A DNA stretch of 64,000 nucleotides from Pagrus major. Taxonomy: Eukaryota; Chordata; Actinopteri; Spariformes; Sparidae. The translations under genes were made by a program, and so were the position numbers. Below are positions 13,951 to 26,560 of this stretch, piece after piece; within the stretch, counting starts at the first letter, position 1, and the number at the start of each line of letters is the position of its first letter. The stretch lies in NCBI RefSeq assembly GCF_040436345.1, contig NC_133223.1, positions 17,585,113 to 17,649,112 on the forward strand, written 5' to 3'. The notes beneath the pieces were generated by a model. That model worked only from the letters and a program-made list of their open reading frames with translations. It had not been told where the DNA came from and ran no database searches.

Positions 13951-16900
13951 AGAGGGAATCCTCAGCTTGAGTAGTTCTCCTCTCTTTGATTCTCAAAAGA
14001 AACCTGGTCCGTGGGTTGTGTTTGTTCCTGGAAAAAGAAAGATTTGGGATTATATTTAGCTGTTTTTCCTCTTTGCTGGTATCTTATCTCTTTCCTGACA
14101 GCTGATATGCCAGCTAAACCTAGTGCTATGAAGTGCTTGACTCCACAGGAACACAAAAAGATACTGAACCCACAACTGAGTATAACAGTAGATTATGGAT
14201 TAGGATTCATGTACATGGGCACAAATTGTTCATTTTTCTGTGTCACTGAGCATGAGTTTAACATGTAAAATTTGTCACAAAAAGATTAAATTTAGACAGT
14301 AATTTGGCAATTTTTTTAAAATCTTACTCTAACCTCAACAAAAGTAGTCGTTTCATGACTGTTTGACAAATGGAAAATATTTTTTCCTAACCTTAACCAA
14401 AGTGCTTTTGTTGCCTTAAACCTAACCAAAGACAGGAGCAAACCCCGCTTCCTTCTTGCGATTCCAGTGCAATTCGTAAACAATTTCAAATCAGTGTCCA
14501 CGTATACGACTCCTGTACATTATATTTAGTGATAGTTTCACAAACTTCTGTAACACCATTTGAAAGTCAACCTTGAATATTTCACATTTAATAGTTTTAA
14601 AATACAAATGTTACAAAGTCTAATCTTTCATAAGCAAAATGTAAATATAAATAGCATATTCTTGCCATATATTTATATGTTTTAATAGACAATGTGGCAG
14701 TTGTTCATAAAAGATTACCATTTGTGACCCTTCCTACAAACCCCATCAGAAATTGTTATTGACTCCAGGATCCAGCTAACAAGCCCATAGTGACATCAAT
14801 AGCTTTGATGATTCATTCAGAAGCACTTTAATAGATCTAACATTAGAAATGGGGGTTTCATCCACAAATCTCCTCCTGTGTTATTACACCGAGAGCTAAG
14901 ATATTTATCCTGTGTGAACGACACAGATATATAAGGCTGGCTCAAGGGCCTGTTAAATCCATACATGTCATGATCTGCAGAGTGTTACACTAAAACTTTC
15001 CACAAAATGCGTCGCTGACAAACACTTTGATTGAGGCTGTACAGAGCTGTAAATTTAAAAGCCAGGGTCAGTGAACTCTATAGATAGAGGTGAAATGTCA
15101 AAAATTGATTCCTTTGGTGGCAACAATTTGTTTTGATATAGTGTGAACCTTTTATTGTGGTGCTGTTTTACTATTTAGCGGGGTCTTTCTGAAGGTTTAA
15201 GTTTCAACCAAAAGGCTGCTGACAGCACGTATTACCATGTACAATCAGAGGAGGAAGGGACCAATCATTTTGATATTTGTGGCAGCATACATTCATTTCC
15301 CAAAGGTTAAAGGGCCTCGTCCTGTAGGAATACACTGAGTTTTCAGGAGATTGGTTGGTTCATCAAACCATCCATGCATTCTTGTGCTTCGTGATAGCGC
15401 TTTAGCATACTCTCTTATGGTTGATACTGACTAGCATTAAAATACGCCTCCAAACTAAAATGCTCATGTGAGTAGTTCAAAATTTTGGACATTTTTGGAC
15501 AGAATTACCCTCTAACACCAACTACTAAGTCTCAAAAAATAATTATACAAATATTTTTTCTAACATACAAGTTACTTAAGAATTCCTGGCCGTATAATTT
15601 AAAACACTGACATGTTTTCAGATGCTACACTGCTACTTATTCGGGAAGAGTCGACCAATGTCAACAACATGAGAGTGCTTACTAGAGAATGTGTGCTACA
15701 GAGTTAGCATGTAGCTAATACTGGGAGAGAACTCTGGAAGCAGGTAGATACCTGAAATGTCTTTACGTAAGAAAACATATATTCCACAAAAAAAGGTTTT
15801 TATTCTGCAATTTTTACTATCATGTTGTACAAACCACATTTGGTTAGCTGTAGAACTTAACCATCCTCTGTCAGTCTCAAAGATTCAAGCCTTAACTTAT
15901 TCTGTTGAACTATCTCGAGAGCATAAAGTAAGAGACACATGAAACAACAGAATTGTTACCATCACAGATCCACCCATACGTTTAAGTGTTTGTATCTTTT
16001 TTCAGAATCAGGTTCATCAGACACTATTCCTGGTTTTGAGCCTATTTTTCATTGTTTTGCATCATTTCTCTTAAACATGAATGGCTTCAGAAAAGCAGCC
16101 ATCAGATTTGCCATCTTCTTGATACTCACTACACACATATATTGTTTCTTTGGTGTCACAAAGATCTTTAAATCTTCATCTTTGTTGTAATTTTTGAGGT
16201 TCTATCTTTGTGGTCTTAAATAAACACTTTTAAAATAGGCTATGTATTAATTCATTCAGATTATTGTTAATCTGTAATTTGGACAGTTTTAATTATTTGC
16301 CTAGCTTCTCAACCTTTTACTCTTTCTCAATGGCAATATCACTTCATTCCCCATTTAGCCCTTGAACAAACCTCACCCTATAACACCAAATTATTTAAAT
16401 CAATACTAGCTAAATCTAGGACCATTTAACTATATACACCATGCACTATAAACCAACTGGAGTTACTGCAGTGTAATGCATATCTGTGGACGCAGACAAA
16501 CGCCAGTGGCCCACTTATAACTTAAATGACTAGTTTAGTTAACCTTGCTGTTTAGGTTTAACATATTGTTATGACAGCAATAGTGCACTGCATAATTTCC
16601 ATGGCATTAGCATCAGTCATCGGCCCGCCTGCTATAAATACACCTGACAGCAGAACTGTTTCGGAAGTGTTCTTTCGCAGGATAGTGCACAGGACTCCAG
16701 AGGTGAGGTACTTTGATAGTACAGCTCATGAAATATTTGCTGACTTCTATCACCTATGGGACTACTGTTCTGATGGAGCCAATGATATGTGCCCCTATTA
16801 GTCTCTAAGGAGTTTTCCTAGCCCACTTTCACCCGATCCGTGCCAATTAAGTAGCGGAATTATGTATATTAGTTGGAGTCACTTGTACTTCCACGCAAAG

Positions 16901-17900
16901 GAATGCATATAGGGAAGGATGACAGAGGGATACCGTTGAATAATTAGAGTGAATTTTCAGAGCCCTGGAAACTCAATCATCTGCTGCCATATGCTAACTA
17001 TTTTTAACCTGTTCTTTCCTCCTCTTCTATACTCTCTTCTTCTCTTCCCGTCATATAGTCCACTGCAGAAAGAACAAACTCTATGTCTACACTGCTGTTT
17101 CTTTGCCAAAAGTCCATATAACAATGAAGAAGTGCTAATTTTGTCAGCTTATTTACAAAAAGTATAGGCATTGTAGTCTAATCTTAGTCAAAGAAAACTG
17201 CTACTATTTTCATATAGTTTGAGTCAATGAACACTGTTGGCATATTAGTCTTTTTTAAGTTATCAGATTATATTGAACATTTCAGTCAAACAAATCAAGA
17301 CAAAACCAATCATTTTTTGTCATTTAAGTCAAACTTATAATTGTATTTTGGCATAAGATTGTATCTAATCATTATCTGATGAAAAACACAGGTTGAATGA
17401 TTAAGAATGTAGCTTTGCAGAAAGTGTCTGGTCATGTCTGATGGTATCAATTTAAGGACAACATCCATTCATACCAAAGTATTTTGAATTGAATTGAAAT
17501 CATGGAAACGTCATGTCATGGATTTGGATATTTATTTTGAAACAACGCAATCTAACAACTGGCTTGGGGCCCAATGCTTTCTGTAGAATAATGAGAAAAC
17601 AATGGTAGCTGTACAGACAAAACATTTTGAAACCACTTTTGTGTCACTCAAAGTACAAATGTCAAACAAGCCTTTGGAACCACAGAGATAATACTCTGAG
17701 TCTTGATTGTGTTCATTGTGTGTTCCATTCCAGATATAGTGCGTCAAGCACAGGAAATGGAACTGCTCCTGTAAAAACAGTCTATAATATTTTGTCTCCT
17801 CTTTTTGGCAACAAAAATAAAAAGAGATTTTGGTAAAGTTTTTATTACATACATTTTAGTCCGAGTCATTTTTTGTCAACAATATTTTTTGTTGATATAG
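13950..17900. other. Desert sequence, mostly AT-rich
   Basis: No gene is recognised. 14386-14433 resembles a repeat also found at 63261-63305. The stretch 15640-16200 has the texture of decayed transposon DNA, but I cannot name a family. None of the open frames (up to 85 codons) shows a family motif. Confidence 0.45.
14386..14433. repeat. CCTAACC-type dispersed repeat fragment
   Basis: CCTAACCTTAACCAAAGTGC, TTTTGTTGCC, then TTAAACCTAACCA. A related fragment lies at 63261-63305. It is a family I recognise from other fish sequences, without a certain class. Confidence 0.4.
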
Positions 17901-17904
17901 TCAC

Positions 17905-18238
17905 AGTTAGTATTTAAGGGTGCCATATGTAAAATATTTAGTTTAAGACATTCCAAAATTAACTAAAATGATCAACTAAAAGTGAGTAAATAGCAGTTTT
18001 GACGTTATATCTAAGACATCTGTTTATTGTTTTGCAGAGATATCATAGATATCATAAGTGTTTACATGCTAACCAGCTAACCCCTAGCAACTTTTGTTCA
18101 AACAACACCAACACTCTGAGCTCCAGTTGGGCAGAATCAGCTAATATTACTGCTACCTCCATAGTTAACTCATCTTAACGGCAGCTACAATTAGCAGCAG
18201 TCAGCAGTAACTCTGGTGATCATTGTCATTATCTCGTC
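17905..18238. repeat. Probable dispersed repeat (GGGTGCCATATGTAA type)
   Basis: AAGGGTGCCATATGTAAAAT followed by CATGCTAACCAGCTAACCC has the look of a common fish repeat. No terminal repeats were found, so class and limits are open. Confidence 0.3.
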
Positions 18239-18241
18239 TTA

Positions 18242-18705
18242 AGACCTTCTCACACCAAGTCCATTTTTTTCCATATGCATTCAAAAATCTGTGTTACATG
18301 CAGAGACCTCATTATTCCATTTGTTGCGAAAGTTCACAATCCTGAAAACAAGACATGAGCAAGGAGAGTTTCACCTGCTGAAAAAGCAGCTGCCTGATTA
18401 TCCCGATCACTTCCAGGTGTATTTCAGGATGTCAGTGGTCCAGTTTGATGCGCTGCTTAACACTGGAACACACCAATTTCTGTGAACCAGTTGATTCTGA
18501 ACAGCAATTGGCAGTATGTGAGATCACTTCACATCAAGAAAGGATGCAAACAAGACAAAAAACCGAACATGTTCCAAAAAAATGAATGATGGACAAACGT
18601 TTCCGAGTCAGTGTGTAAACATGAATAACACAAAATGAGGTTGTATTTATTTTTAAACGTGCTGCAATTTTGAACGGAAAAAATTGACTTGGTTTGCAAA
18701 GGCCT
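18242..18705 (+). mobile_element. Internally deleted PIF/Harbinger-type transposon
   Basis: The left end AGACCTTCTCACACCAAGTC and the inverted right end AGGCCTTTGCAAACCAAGTC are terminal repeats. They are flanked by TTA on both sides (18239-18241 and 18706-18708), the 3-bp duplication of Harbinger elements. A piece of the element's nuclease gene lies inside. At 464 bases it is a deletion derivative, not an autonomous copy. Confidence 0.7.
18291..18485 (+). pseudogene. Fragment of a HARBI1-like nuclease gene
   Basis: The frame contains KTRHEQGEFHLLKKQLP and HFQVYFRMSVVQFDALL. This is the helical segment (GE[FY]H.L...YFR[ML]S..QFD.LL) that precedes the DDE nuclease domain of HARBI1-like proteins in fish. 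It stops 12 residues later; the catalytic domain is gone. It is a transposon relic within the terminal repeats and not a host gene. Confidence 0.6.
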
Positions 18706-18709
18706 TTAG

Positions 18710-18990
18710 TCATGAAAAAAGGTTATTAACATATATAGTCATAGTTTAGTTAATTAACTATAGTAAGACTACAACAAAGGACATTGGTAGGGTAAGAGTA
18801 GCCTCTTTAAAAAAAATAACCTTCAGAAGTTTTAAAAGTCATAACACACACTTTCTTAAAATAAACTTGCTTTTAATCATTTGTGAGTACGAAAACAACT
18901 TTCATTCTCATGTCTAATTCTCATTTTCCCTCCATCAGTGATAAACAAGTAAATGGATCCCAAAAGCTACGCATGAAAAAACATTAATTG
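18710..18990. other. AT-rich desert sequence
   Basis: Nothing recognisable apart from a palindromic TAGTTAATTAACTA near 18750. Confidence 0.4.
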
Positions 18991-21480
18991 CGCTCCTCAG
19001 ACTCTCTGTAAACTCATTATGTCATGCTTGGTTTGTCATCCATACAATGCTCACAGCAATGGCTCTTTAGTCTTCTTTATGGAGCTGGGTGGTTTGTGGA
19101 AATATGGAGTGTCAGAAGCAGACCTCTAATCCTCACAGACACTTCCCACAGTCATCAGTATTCTAATGACTCACCACCGCCGTCCCAGGGTGTTTATTTT
19201 TAGAGATAGAGAGATTGATGAGATGCTCATATCATCCTTAACCACCAACTAATTAACTAATTAGGACATTCAAATGAAGACTTGCTCTGGATAATGCAGC
19301 GTGGCTTTGGCATGGGCAAACAGCTCTCGATTCTAACTGCTTGACTCAGCTTCGGGGAGGTTCAGCATCATGGTCTCTTGGTTCATGTTCGCCTCATTGG
19401 TGCCAAATAGTTCTGTTACATTATTGATGAGGGCTGATATTGATCAGACAAAATGATGCCGCAATGGATGACCGCGGCAGCACCGATGGTATCAACTTAA
19501 CATCTTTTATATTCATGGATTTGTATACTAATCAGAGCATGTGTTCCTCCTCACAGTTTGTACACGACGAGGCCTCGTGTAGATCAATGATTTGTCCTCA
19601 AACCGCATCAATCCACCCTGTTCATTGTCTGAAAACATGCTCTTATTTCCAAGATCTCCAATGATTTTCAATCACGCTCCACTTAGGATGACTTTGAACT
19701 TTGAACTCACCTGCTCTGGAGGAGAAAACCTTGAAGGCTCGCCATCACAAAGATCTGTATTATGTTATTTTTTCATTGACTCATTCACCCTTTCACCTTG
19801 TTCTCACCATGTTTAGAGTCTCTCTGGTCAGATCTCCATCATTATCCATCTCTTTGCACTGACTGTTAGCCCACCAGGCGTAATGTGTCAGCATTCTGTA
19901 GACTTTAATTGGAAGGAGATATGGATGATGGCTTATTGCTGGTGTAAGTCAGCTCCTTAAAAAGGCTAACATGCACTGTGGTGCAGCAATGAGCCATCTG
20001 ACCAGCCCACAGTCTCCTGATTATGATTGAAATGATGCACCTCGTTCTCAGCTTGTTTCGGAATGAAGGCAAAAAAATGCTTTTGACACTAACATTCGAG
20101 GGTTTAATCCCACATGGCTCTATTTTAAAGGTTAATAATCCTCTTAATTAAAGGATAAGCCTGGTATTGAACACAAAATGTAATCACCAAAGGATTACCA
20201 GAGAGATGAATATAGCCATAGCAATTAGTCCAATAATTAAGGTTTTAGTGCCGGACAGAGATGAGAGAGCTCTGGTGATGTGTCATAAAATTCATAGAGT
20301 TGTTAGGACGCCGCGAGTATGTCGGTTGCAGCTTTACAGCAGCGCGTCTGCACGTGCACTCGGGTTGGTGGTGAAACATGGCGTCCCAGCGGATGGAGCC
20401 GCAACAGCTGTTCTTGCCTGAGCCTGGTGTTTCGCACAATATGATCGCTCCATCAGCAAGCCCGCTCTCTGAACGGCCGCATCTGCATTCATCAAACACA
20501 CTTATCAATAAACAACAAATAAATGATCTCTGAGAGGGAACAGAACAGCAAGCCTGGAAAAAAATGTCAGCCGTTCACTTTAATCACTGATGTTGTTAAT
20601 CAATAAAACAGCTCCATATCTTTTAATTAAAGTTTTATTTGCAGCAAATGTTCGCTGAATCTGTCTGCATGTCTTTTGTTTTTTTTTCCATTAATGGAAC
20701 CAGTTGGTGCTGGGGAATGGAGGTGGCAGCTGCTGATGACCAGTCACGATGGGGCACTTGTGTTTGTAATTGCATTTTGTCACCTACAGAGGGTGTTAAG
20801 AATCCTTGTTAAAGGCTGGGGGGAAATCTCACAGTAACAATTATTGTAGAGCAAATTACCAGGTAGGCAATATCTAAGCTGTCAGGAAAGGTTAGGAGAA
20901 ATGAGAGGAAGAAGATGGACTATTCAGACATTCATCATGGCCATAGTTGCCACTTCCAAATTGAAAATTGGAAGGAATGCATCCTTCATTTTCTCAAAAT
21001 TTGAATGAGTTAGTTCTGATTATTGTGGTGATTGACAGAAAGGCCTGAATAAATAAATAGGAGGGTAATTCATTTCTGTGCTTGTGTCTCAGATCCATTC
21101 CTGCACATCACTTCTCAGTGTTTCAACGTTAACAATAAATGATGAACGAGCTGTGGCCACATGGGTATCAGGATTGAACATGTATGTGAGTGGGCACATG
21201 AACATGTATTAATAGATGTAATCTGGCCTTGGATGGTGTTGGGAGGATTTCTTCATTGGCACTGGCTGCAGTGGTACCATCGCACAGCGTTGCCACATGA
21301 GAGTTTCACTCCACCATCTGTCTCTTTTAACTCTGTATATTACATTTATACCACGCGCTTGGAAATGTAGCTTCCTCGTTTTAATGGGAATGTGAGGCAA
21401 CCGTAAAATAAATATTCTCTCTTTCCTCTGGCAAACGGGCCGTCGCTTGAGCCAAAAGCATCGTCCGTGTTCATTTGCAA
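18990..21480. promoter_or_regulatory. Long candidate regulatory block
   Basis: About 2.5 kb free of simple repeats and transposons. It contains two TAATTA homeodomain sites 8 bases apart (19250-19263) and further cores at about 20140-20160 and 20620. Several short frames on both strands are shadows of constraint rather than genes. Confidence 0.35.
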
Positions 21481-22210
21481 CAGCATTGTCCTTTGAATTC
21501 CATTTATGGTGAGCTATAAATTGAATTATTGAAAAGCTATTGTTTGTTGCGTGAAATCAGTGAAGCAGTAAAGGGGTTAAAGTCAAAGAGTCATAAAAAC
21601 AATAAGCAAGGATGTGAAAAAAATGTACTCCAATCAGGATTGGGTCAATATTTAGCCCCTCACCATATCACAGGATTTAATAGGACATGGTCCATGTGTA
21701 TTTATAGATTGCAGACATCTGCTGGAAATGGGAAAAAGGTTTAGGCACTATTGATTCTGGATTTTAAAAGTTTTACTCAGTAACACATAGGTAACTTTAA
21801 GTATTTGGGGGGATATATTTTTGGGACATGATCTAGTTTGGTAGAAAAAGTAGGCCTGATTCTGACAGAAACTTCTGCTAGTCCTGTGGGTACAGTCCGA
21901 GTTTTACCTGCCGTCTGTCAGCTCGAAGTTTAAGTAATTAGATCCCTTTCTCATTCATTCAAAAACATATTTCAACATTATGTTTACATATACTACATGT
22001 ACAGTATATCATAGAGCTGAAAGGATGAGTTGATCATTCAATTGACAGCAACTATTTGAATTTGAATCGGGAACAATCCAATGTAAGTGTTGGGTTCTGA
22101 TGTAATTCACTGATGTCAAAGATCCATGTACCGATCCAGATTCCATAGTCTGATTGATTGAATGTCAATTTCCCATTGCACTCATTCAAATGTACTTATT
22201 AGTTTTGAAC
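21480..22210. other. Desert sequence
   Basis: AT-rich sequence without recognisable gene or repeat, ending at a TA microsatellite. Confidence 0.45.
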
Positions 22211-22229
22211 TCATATATATATATATATG

Positions 22230-22302
<73 letters not shown>
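22211..22302. repeat. (TA)n microsatellite
   Basis: About 90 bases of TA dinucleotides broken by a few G and C. The overlapping Ile-Tyr open frame is an artefact of it. Confidence 0.97.
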
Positions 22303-22517
22303 GTATTTACTAGTAGTTGGTAATACATTACTGTGCACTTGATTTGTTCAAGTTTTTCAAAACATTAAAGGAGTTGCCGCAGCAATTTTCTCTGTACACC
22401 TGTTTCTAGGTGAAGCCTAATTAACCTACAGTTTAAATCAATTGCTTTGGAATATGTTTACATAAGTAGTGCTGTGTGGTAGCGCCAGCTGGCACTGGCA
22501 CTGAGTAGAGTGCATAC

Positions 22518-23236
22518 CTCCGCCAAAGCCCAACAGTCCCCTTTAATTCATTCAAGGCTAATCCAATATCAAGCTTGGTAGACCTGTATCACTCTCAGTT
22601 TTTGACCACCCATAAGTGCCTCACCATAATTTAAGCTCACCAGATCTGTGACAGCCAACCACTACAACAACAAAACAATGCAGATGGAATCATAATCTCC
22701 ATTGTGTTGTGGAAGAATAATAGATTTTTATTAGGATCTGCATCGAGTTGTTCTCACTCACAGATACCAGCTATCTAAATATGCTTGATTTTTTTCATCA
22801 AGATCCATGCATTATTTCCAAACATGACGAAAATGTCAAAACCCCCACCTATAATGTTAAAGAGACACTCTGTGTTATGCTGGGAGCCGGTCCATTTCTC
22901 CAAATAAAGCTACTGTTTCTTTCTATAAGCAGAGCAGATAGAGGCACCGAGACGAAAAAAGACAATCCACTCACATAAGGTTAATAAAAAAGTGATTAAT
23001 ACATGTAAAGTGCTTTTTTTTTCTTTTTACATGGAACCACTTCAAAGAAAGTGAGAAAAAATCCTCAATCCATTCCCTTATTCGGATCCACACCAAAAGT
23101 TTATGAAGCCTATTCTGGGCCAAGACACATCATTCAAATTTCATGGAAATCTGTTGTCTGGTTTTTGTGTAATCCTGCACACAAACCAACCAATTAACAA
23201 ACGGGCACAGCTAGAAACATAACTATCTTGGCGGAG
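22518..23236. repeat. Dispersed element bounded by CTCCGCCAA / TTGGCGGAG
   Basis: A 719-base block begins CTCCGCCAA and ends with its exact inverted complement TTGGCGGAG. The right part contains TTTTTGTGTAATCCTGC and ACAAACCAACCAATTAAC, features of a family I recognise from many teleosts. Confidence 0.6.
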
Positions 23237-23282
23237 ATAATAATAATAATAATAATAATAATACCAATAATAATAATAATAT
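23237..23282. repeat. (ATA)n microsatellite
   Basis: An ATA trinucleotide run with one CCA interruption, directly attached to the end of the preceding element. Confidence 0.95.
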
Positions 23283-23349
23283 TCATGGATAAAGAACTCT
23301 GGTATTTGCATCAGTGTCAGTATTGGCAGGTCTGATTGGAATTGATAAA

Positions 23350-23636
23350 AAAAAAAAGTAGATTTGTGAATCGATAATTTTGATAATCAGTTTCTTGTGT
23401 AAGTAATTCTTTCAGCAAAAATGCCATTTATTCAAATTTAAATATTTGCAGGTTTTCTTTGTGTTCTTTGATTTGAAACTGAATATATTGTTGTTTCATT
23501 CTGTCGGTCAGGCAATACCAGAAATTGTAAGATATTATTATTACAGTATAAAGGGGCATTTCTTTGTACTATTTTCAGAAATTTTATGGCCCTAACGATT
23601 AATCTATAATGAAAATAATCGTTAGCTGCAGCCCAA
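23350..23636. repeat. ATTAATCG-family dispersed repeat, second copy
   Basis: TGAATCGATAATTTTGATAA, CAGCAAAAATGCCATTTATT, TTTGCAGGTTTTCTTTGTG and the end ACGATTAATCTATAATG / AATAATCGTTAGCTGCAGCC match the family seen split at 44229-44626. Confidence 0.65.
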
Positions 23637-23649
23637 CTACTGTATACTC

Positions 23650-25460
23650 CCCTGTTAAGCTGGTAAGAAACATCTCACATGGGGCCCCCTGTCTCTGCTC
23701 TAATCACAGTGTCTCCGTTTAGCCATTTGCAAGCTGTGACCATTGTTGATTCAAGGTGAGACCTAATATTATTGCTACATAGGCTTTTGTTTTTATTGTT
23801 GTTATTTTCAAGAATGGGCCCATTTTGTCATTTAATTGAGGCTCATGGGCTTGGCTGTGAAACGGCACACAGGGGAATAAGACGTCAAGTGGCTGAATTT
23901 CCACAGCCATTAACCGTTCCACACTCAATTAGAATGCATAGGATCCTGACATTTCATAACTTATGGGTCTCCAGGCTGATATAACCTCCCCGCTATAAAA
24001 GAAGCCACATTCTGAAGACGCAGAGCCAGATACTTACGTCCTCTTTGAGATTTAAGCGGTTGCTTTTTGAATTTTTGCAGTGCAGAATCAAAGCTGGCTA
24101 AAAGGCATGCATGATGTGATAAAAAACCTCGTGGAGGCTCTGTGTTGTTGGTGTAAACATATCGTTCTGCTCTGCACAGAGGATGCCACAGATTACAGCT
24201 CTTCTCTAACTATCAATTAAATTCACTTTCATGGCAGCATTCTCATGTTTCTGTGTCTAATAAATCATGATGTTCACCAGAAATAACAAGAATGCAGGAT
24301 ACATGTATGACGCCGCTGTAATACGACATAAATATAAAATATGAACGCCCTCAAATTGAGCTACTTAATAAAATTCAGGATTTGTAGTGCTGCTCTGAGC
24401 CTTCTTGAGAAAGGTGATCCTGACAATCAGAATTATGATGATAGAAATGTATTTTGATTGCTGTTTAATTTTCTTTGGTGATCTCTCAACACCACTATAA
24501 CTCAGTCTGAAAACAGACAGGTCCTATTTGCCAGGTAATTAATAACAGACCGCTGAGGCAAGATTTAGCTATTATTTCTAATATGTTGTGTGATTGTAAA
24601 AAGCACCTTTTCCAACAGTACGATTGCATTCATTTATATCTTGTTATTTTGTAAATGCTTTTCCAGAGCTTTAATTTATACAAAGTGAAGGCAAATTTTC
24701 AGCACAGCCATCAGTAATCTAATTTAAAAAGAGTCTGCTGCTATCTGAAGGGTTACCAATTAATTCAAATTGATTGCCTGTATAATTTTGTATATTACAA
24801 AGAGTAGTATTAAGCTTTCATTATGCTGGGCATGGCTGTTTGCTCCGTTGAGTTTTTCGACTTATTTTTCATCATAACACTTTAGAATTGGAGACCTAGC
24901 CTGATCCTTAATCACTCAAATCATGAATACCAGCGTATAATGTCGAGGTGATGAGTTTTAAGAGAGTCACTCCTCATCATAAAGTACCTAACATGGATTA
25001 GGAGCAGAGCGAAGAAATTGAAGTCAGAGGTTGGGCAATAGATTACGCTTTCTACGGTTCTCCGTTGGTGGCAAACCAATAAAGTTAAAATAGGTGAGGC
25101 CCTCTGCCATGAACAACAAAGCGCCGTCAGCCGTGCCTCCAAGGTGGAGCCTCCAATAGGTCGCTGCTGCTGTGACTCTCGACAATATGACAGATTAACG
25201 ACAACAGGTTGAGCCCTGCACTTTCGGCCGCCCACAATCTCAATTATGTCTGTCTTAATGTACACTGAACAGCCACAATCGCAGGGCCATGGACAGGGTA
25301 AACACACTTGCAGGAAGCAGACTAGTGACAGGATAATAAAGTGCCATGATTGATTCAGCTTGCTGTGTGCCAGATCGGTTTATTGTGTGGGAGGAGTGGT
25401 ACCAGATTGTGAAGGTTTCTGTGGTGAGCTATCTGTTGTCTTGGTTCAAGTGGAGCTGTG
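23650..25460. promoter_or_regulatory. Candidate regulatory block
   Basis: Repeat-free DNA from the edge of the preceding repeat. The part at 24930-25440 is the most balanced in composition. It has a TGATTGAT site (PBX/HOX type, 25347-25354) and a 128-codon minus frame without family features. Confidence 0.35.
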
Positions 25461-25569
25461 GCAGGCTGAGTGATTATATGTAAATGTTAACGTTTCCTAT
25501 AGCTGTTGTGTTGTCTTGTTTTTGTACTAGGTCTACATTCTCATTTTAGGTTTGAAAACACATATTGTG

Positions 25570-25966
25570 ACTGGAATTATCCAGATCCTCAGTAAAAGCA
25601 GCAATGTTGCAATCAAAAAATATCAAATGCAATCAAATGAAAATGTTACTCAAGTAAAAAGTACATGCTAACTAACTTTAACAAGTGAATACATTTACAT
25701 ATTCAGATGTATTTTTTGCCCAAAACCCAAAATATTTAGTCAGTTATCGAAGTTAAGTATCAAATAGTCACATTTTATACACTGGAAGTAAAAGTTTGGC
25801 ATGTTTGGTGGAAAAATTACAAAAAAATCAATGAATTAATCCAGCTTCACAACATTTCTCTCTGAAAAGCAGTGGAACAGAAGTACAATGTAGTATCAAT
25901 ACTCAAGTAAAGTACATCAAATTTGTACTGAAGTACTTTATAGTTACATTCCAGCACTGTATTTTG
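25570..25966. repeat. TACTCAAGTAAAGTAC-family repeat, copy 1
   Basis: GTTACTCAAGTAAAAAGTAC at the left and AATACTCAAGTAAAGTAC, TGTACTGAAGTACTTTATAG and TTACATTCCAGCACTG at the right are signatures of a very common teleost repeat. Related pieces lie at 57165-57520 and 61325-61560. Confidence 0.65.
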
Positions 25967-26079
25967 ACCTAAACTTAATTATATTCCAGTTGCTTTTTAT
26001 TTCTACAAAGGTTTTTATGATGCCAAAATGTTTAATAAAGGGTTAAGAAAAATCTGTTACCTGGCTGATACCAGCGACT

Positions 26080-26560
26080 GTTTGTCTCTGCTCATACATT
26101 GCAAAGCGAGTTAATGCATATTAATGGGGCCTATAAAAGCAACTAATTGAGCATTCCGGATCTTGCTGAGTTGGGGATCTGTGAGTGACATTGTGCAGCA
26201 CCAGGACCTACACCAGACTGCCTTTATTAGCTCTCTGAACTGGGATGTAGGTCAGGCCATTAAAAGCAGGAAGGGCTCTTTCGCTTAACATTGTTGTGAC
26301 AGCTTCATATTTGACACCCCGAATCTGTGAGTGGCGCTTAGGAGACGTTTGCAGCAGGCGCACGGCGAGCCGCTGAAAGTGAGGAGACGTTATATAACTC
26401 CAAAAAGTTAATCCTAGTTTAAAGCAGTTTAATTGAGCACAATAAAACGCAGCCATATGCGCCCCATAAAAATCAACAGCGTTCCATATGAGTGCAAAGT
26501 AAACATGCCTTGGATTTCAGCTTATGTGTAATAAGTCTCACATCCAGTAATGAAATTCCA
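26080..26560. promoter_or_regulatory. Candidate regulatory block
   Basis: Repeat-free, balanced sequence between two AT-rich stretches, with TTAATGCATATTAATGGG and AACTAATTGAGC cores. No gene structure. Confidence 0.3.

Noticed and set aside
22154..22342. Ile-Tyr repeat protein
   Set aside because: Translation of the (TA)n microsatellite.
24921..25307. 128-codon open frame on the minus strand
   Set aside because: No recognisable family, membrane or signal features and no supporting exon structure; kept only as a finding.
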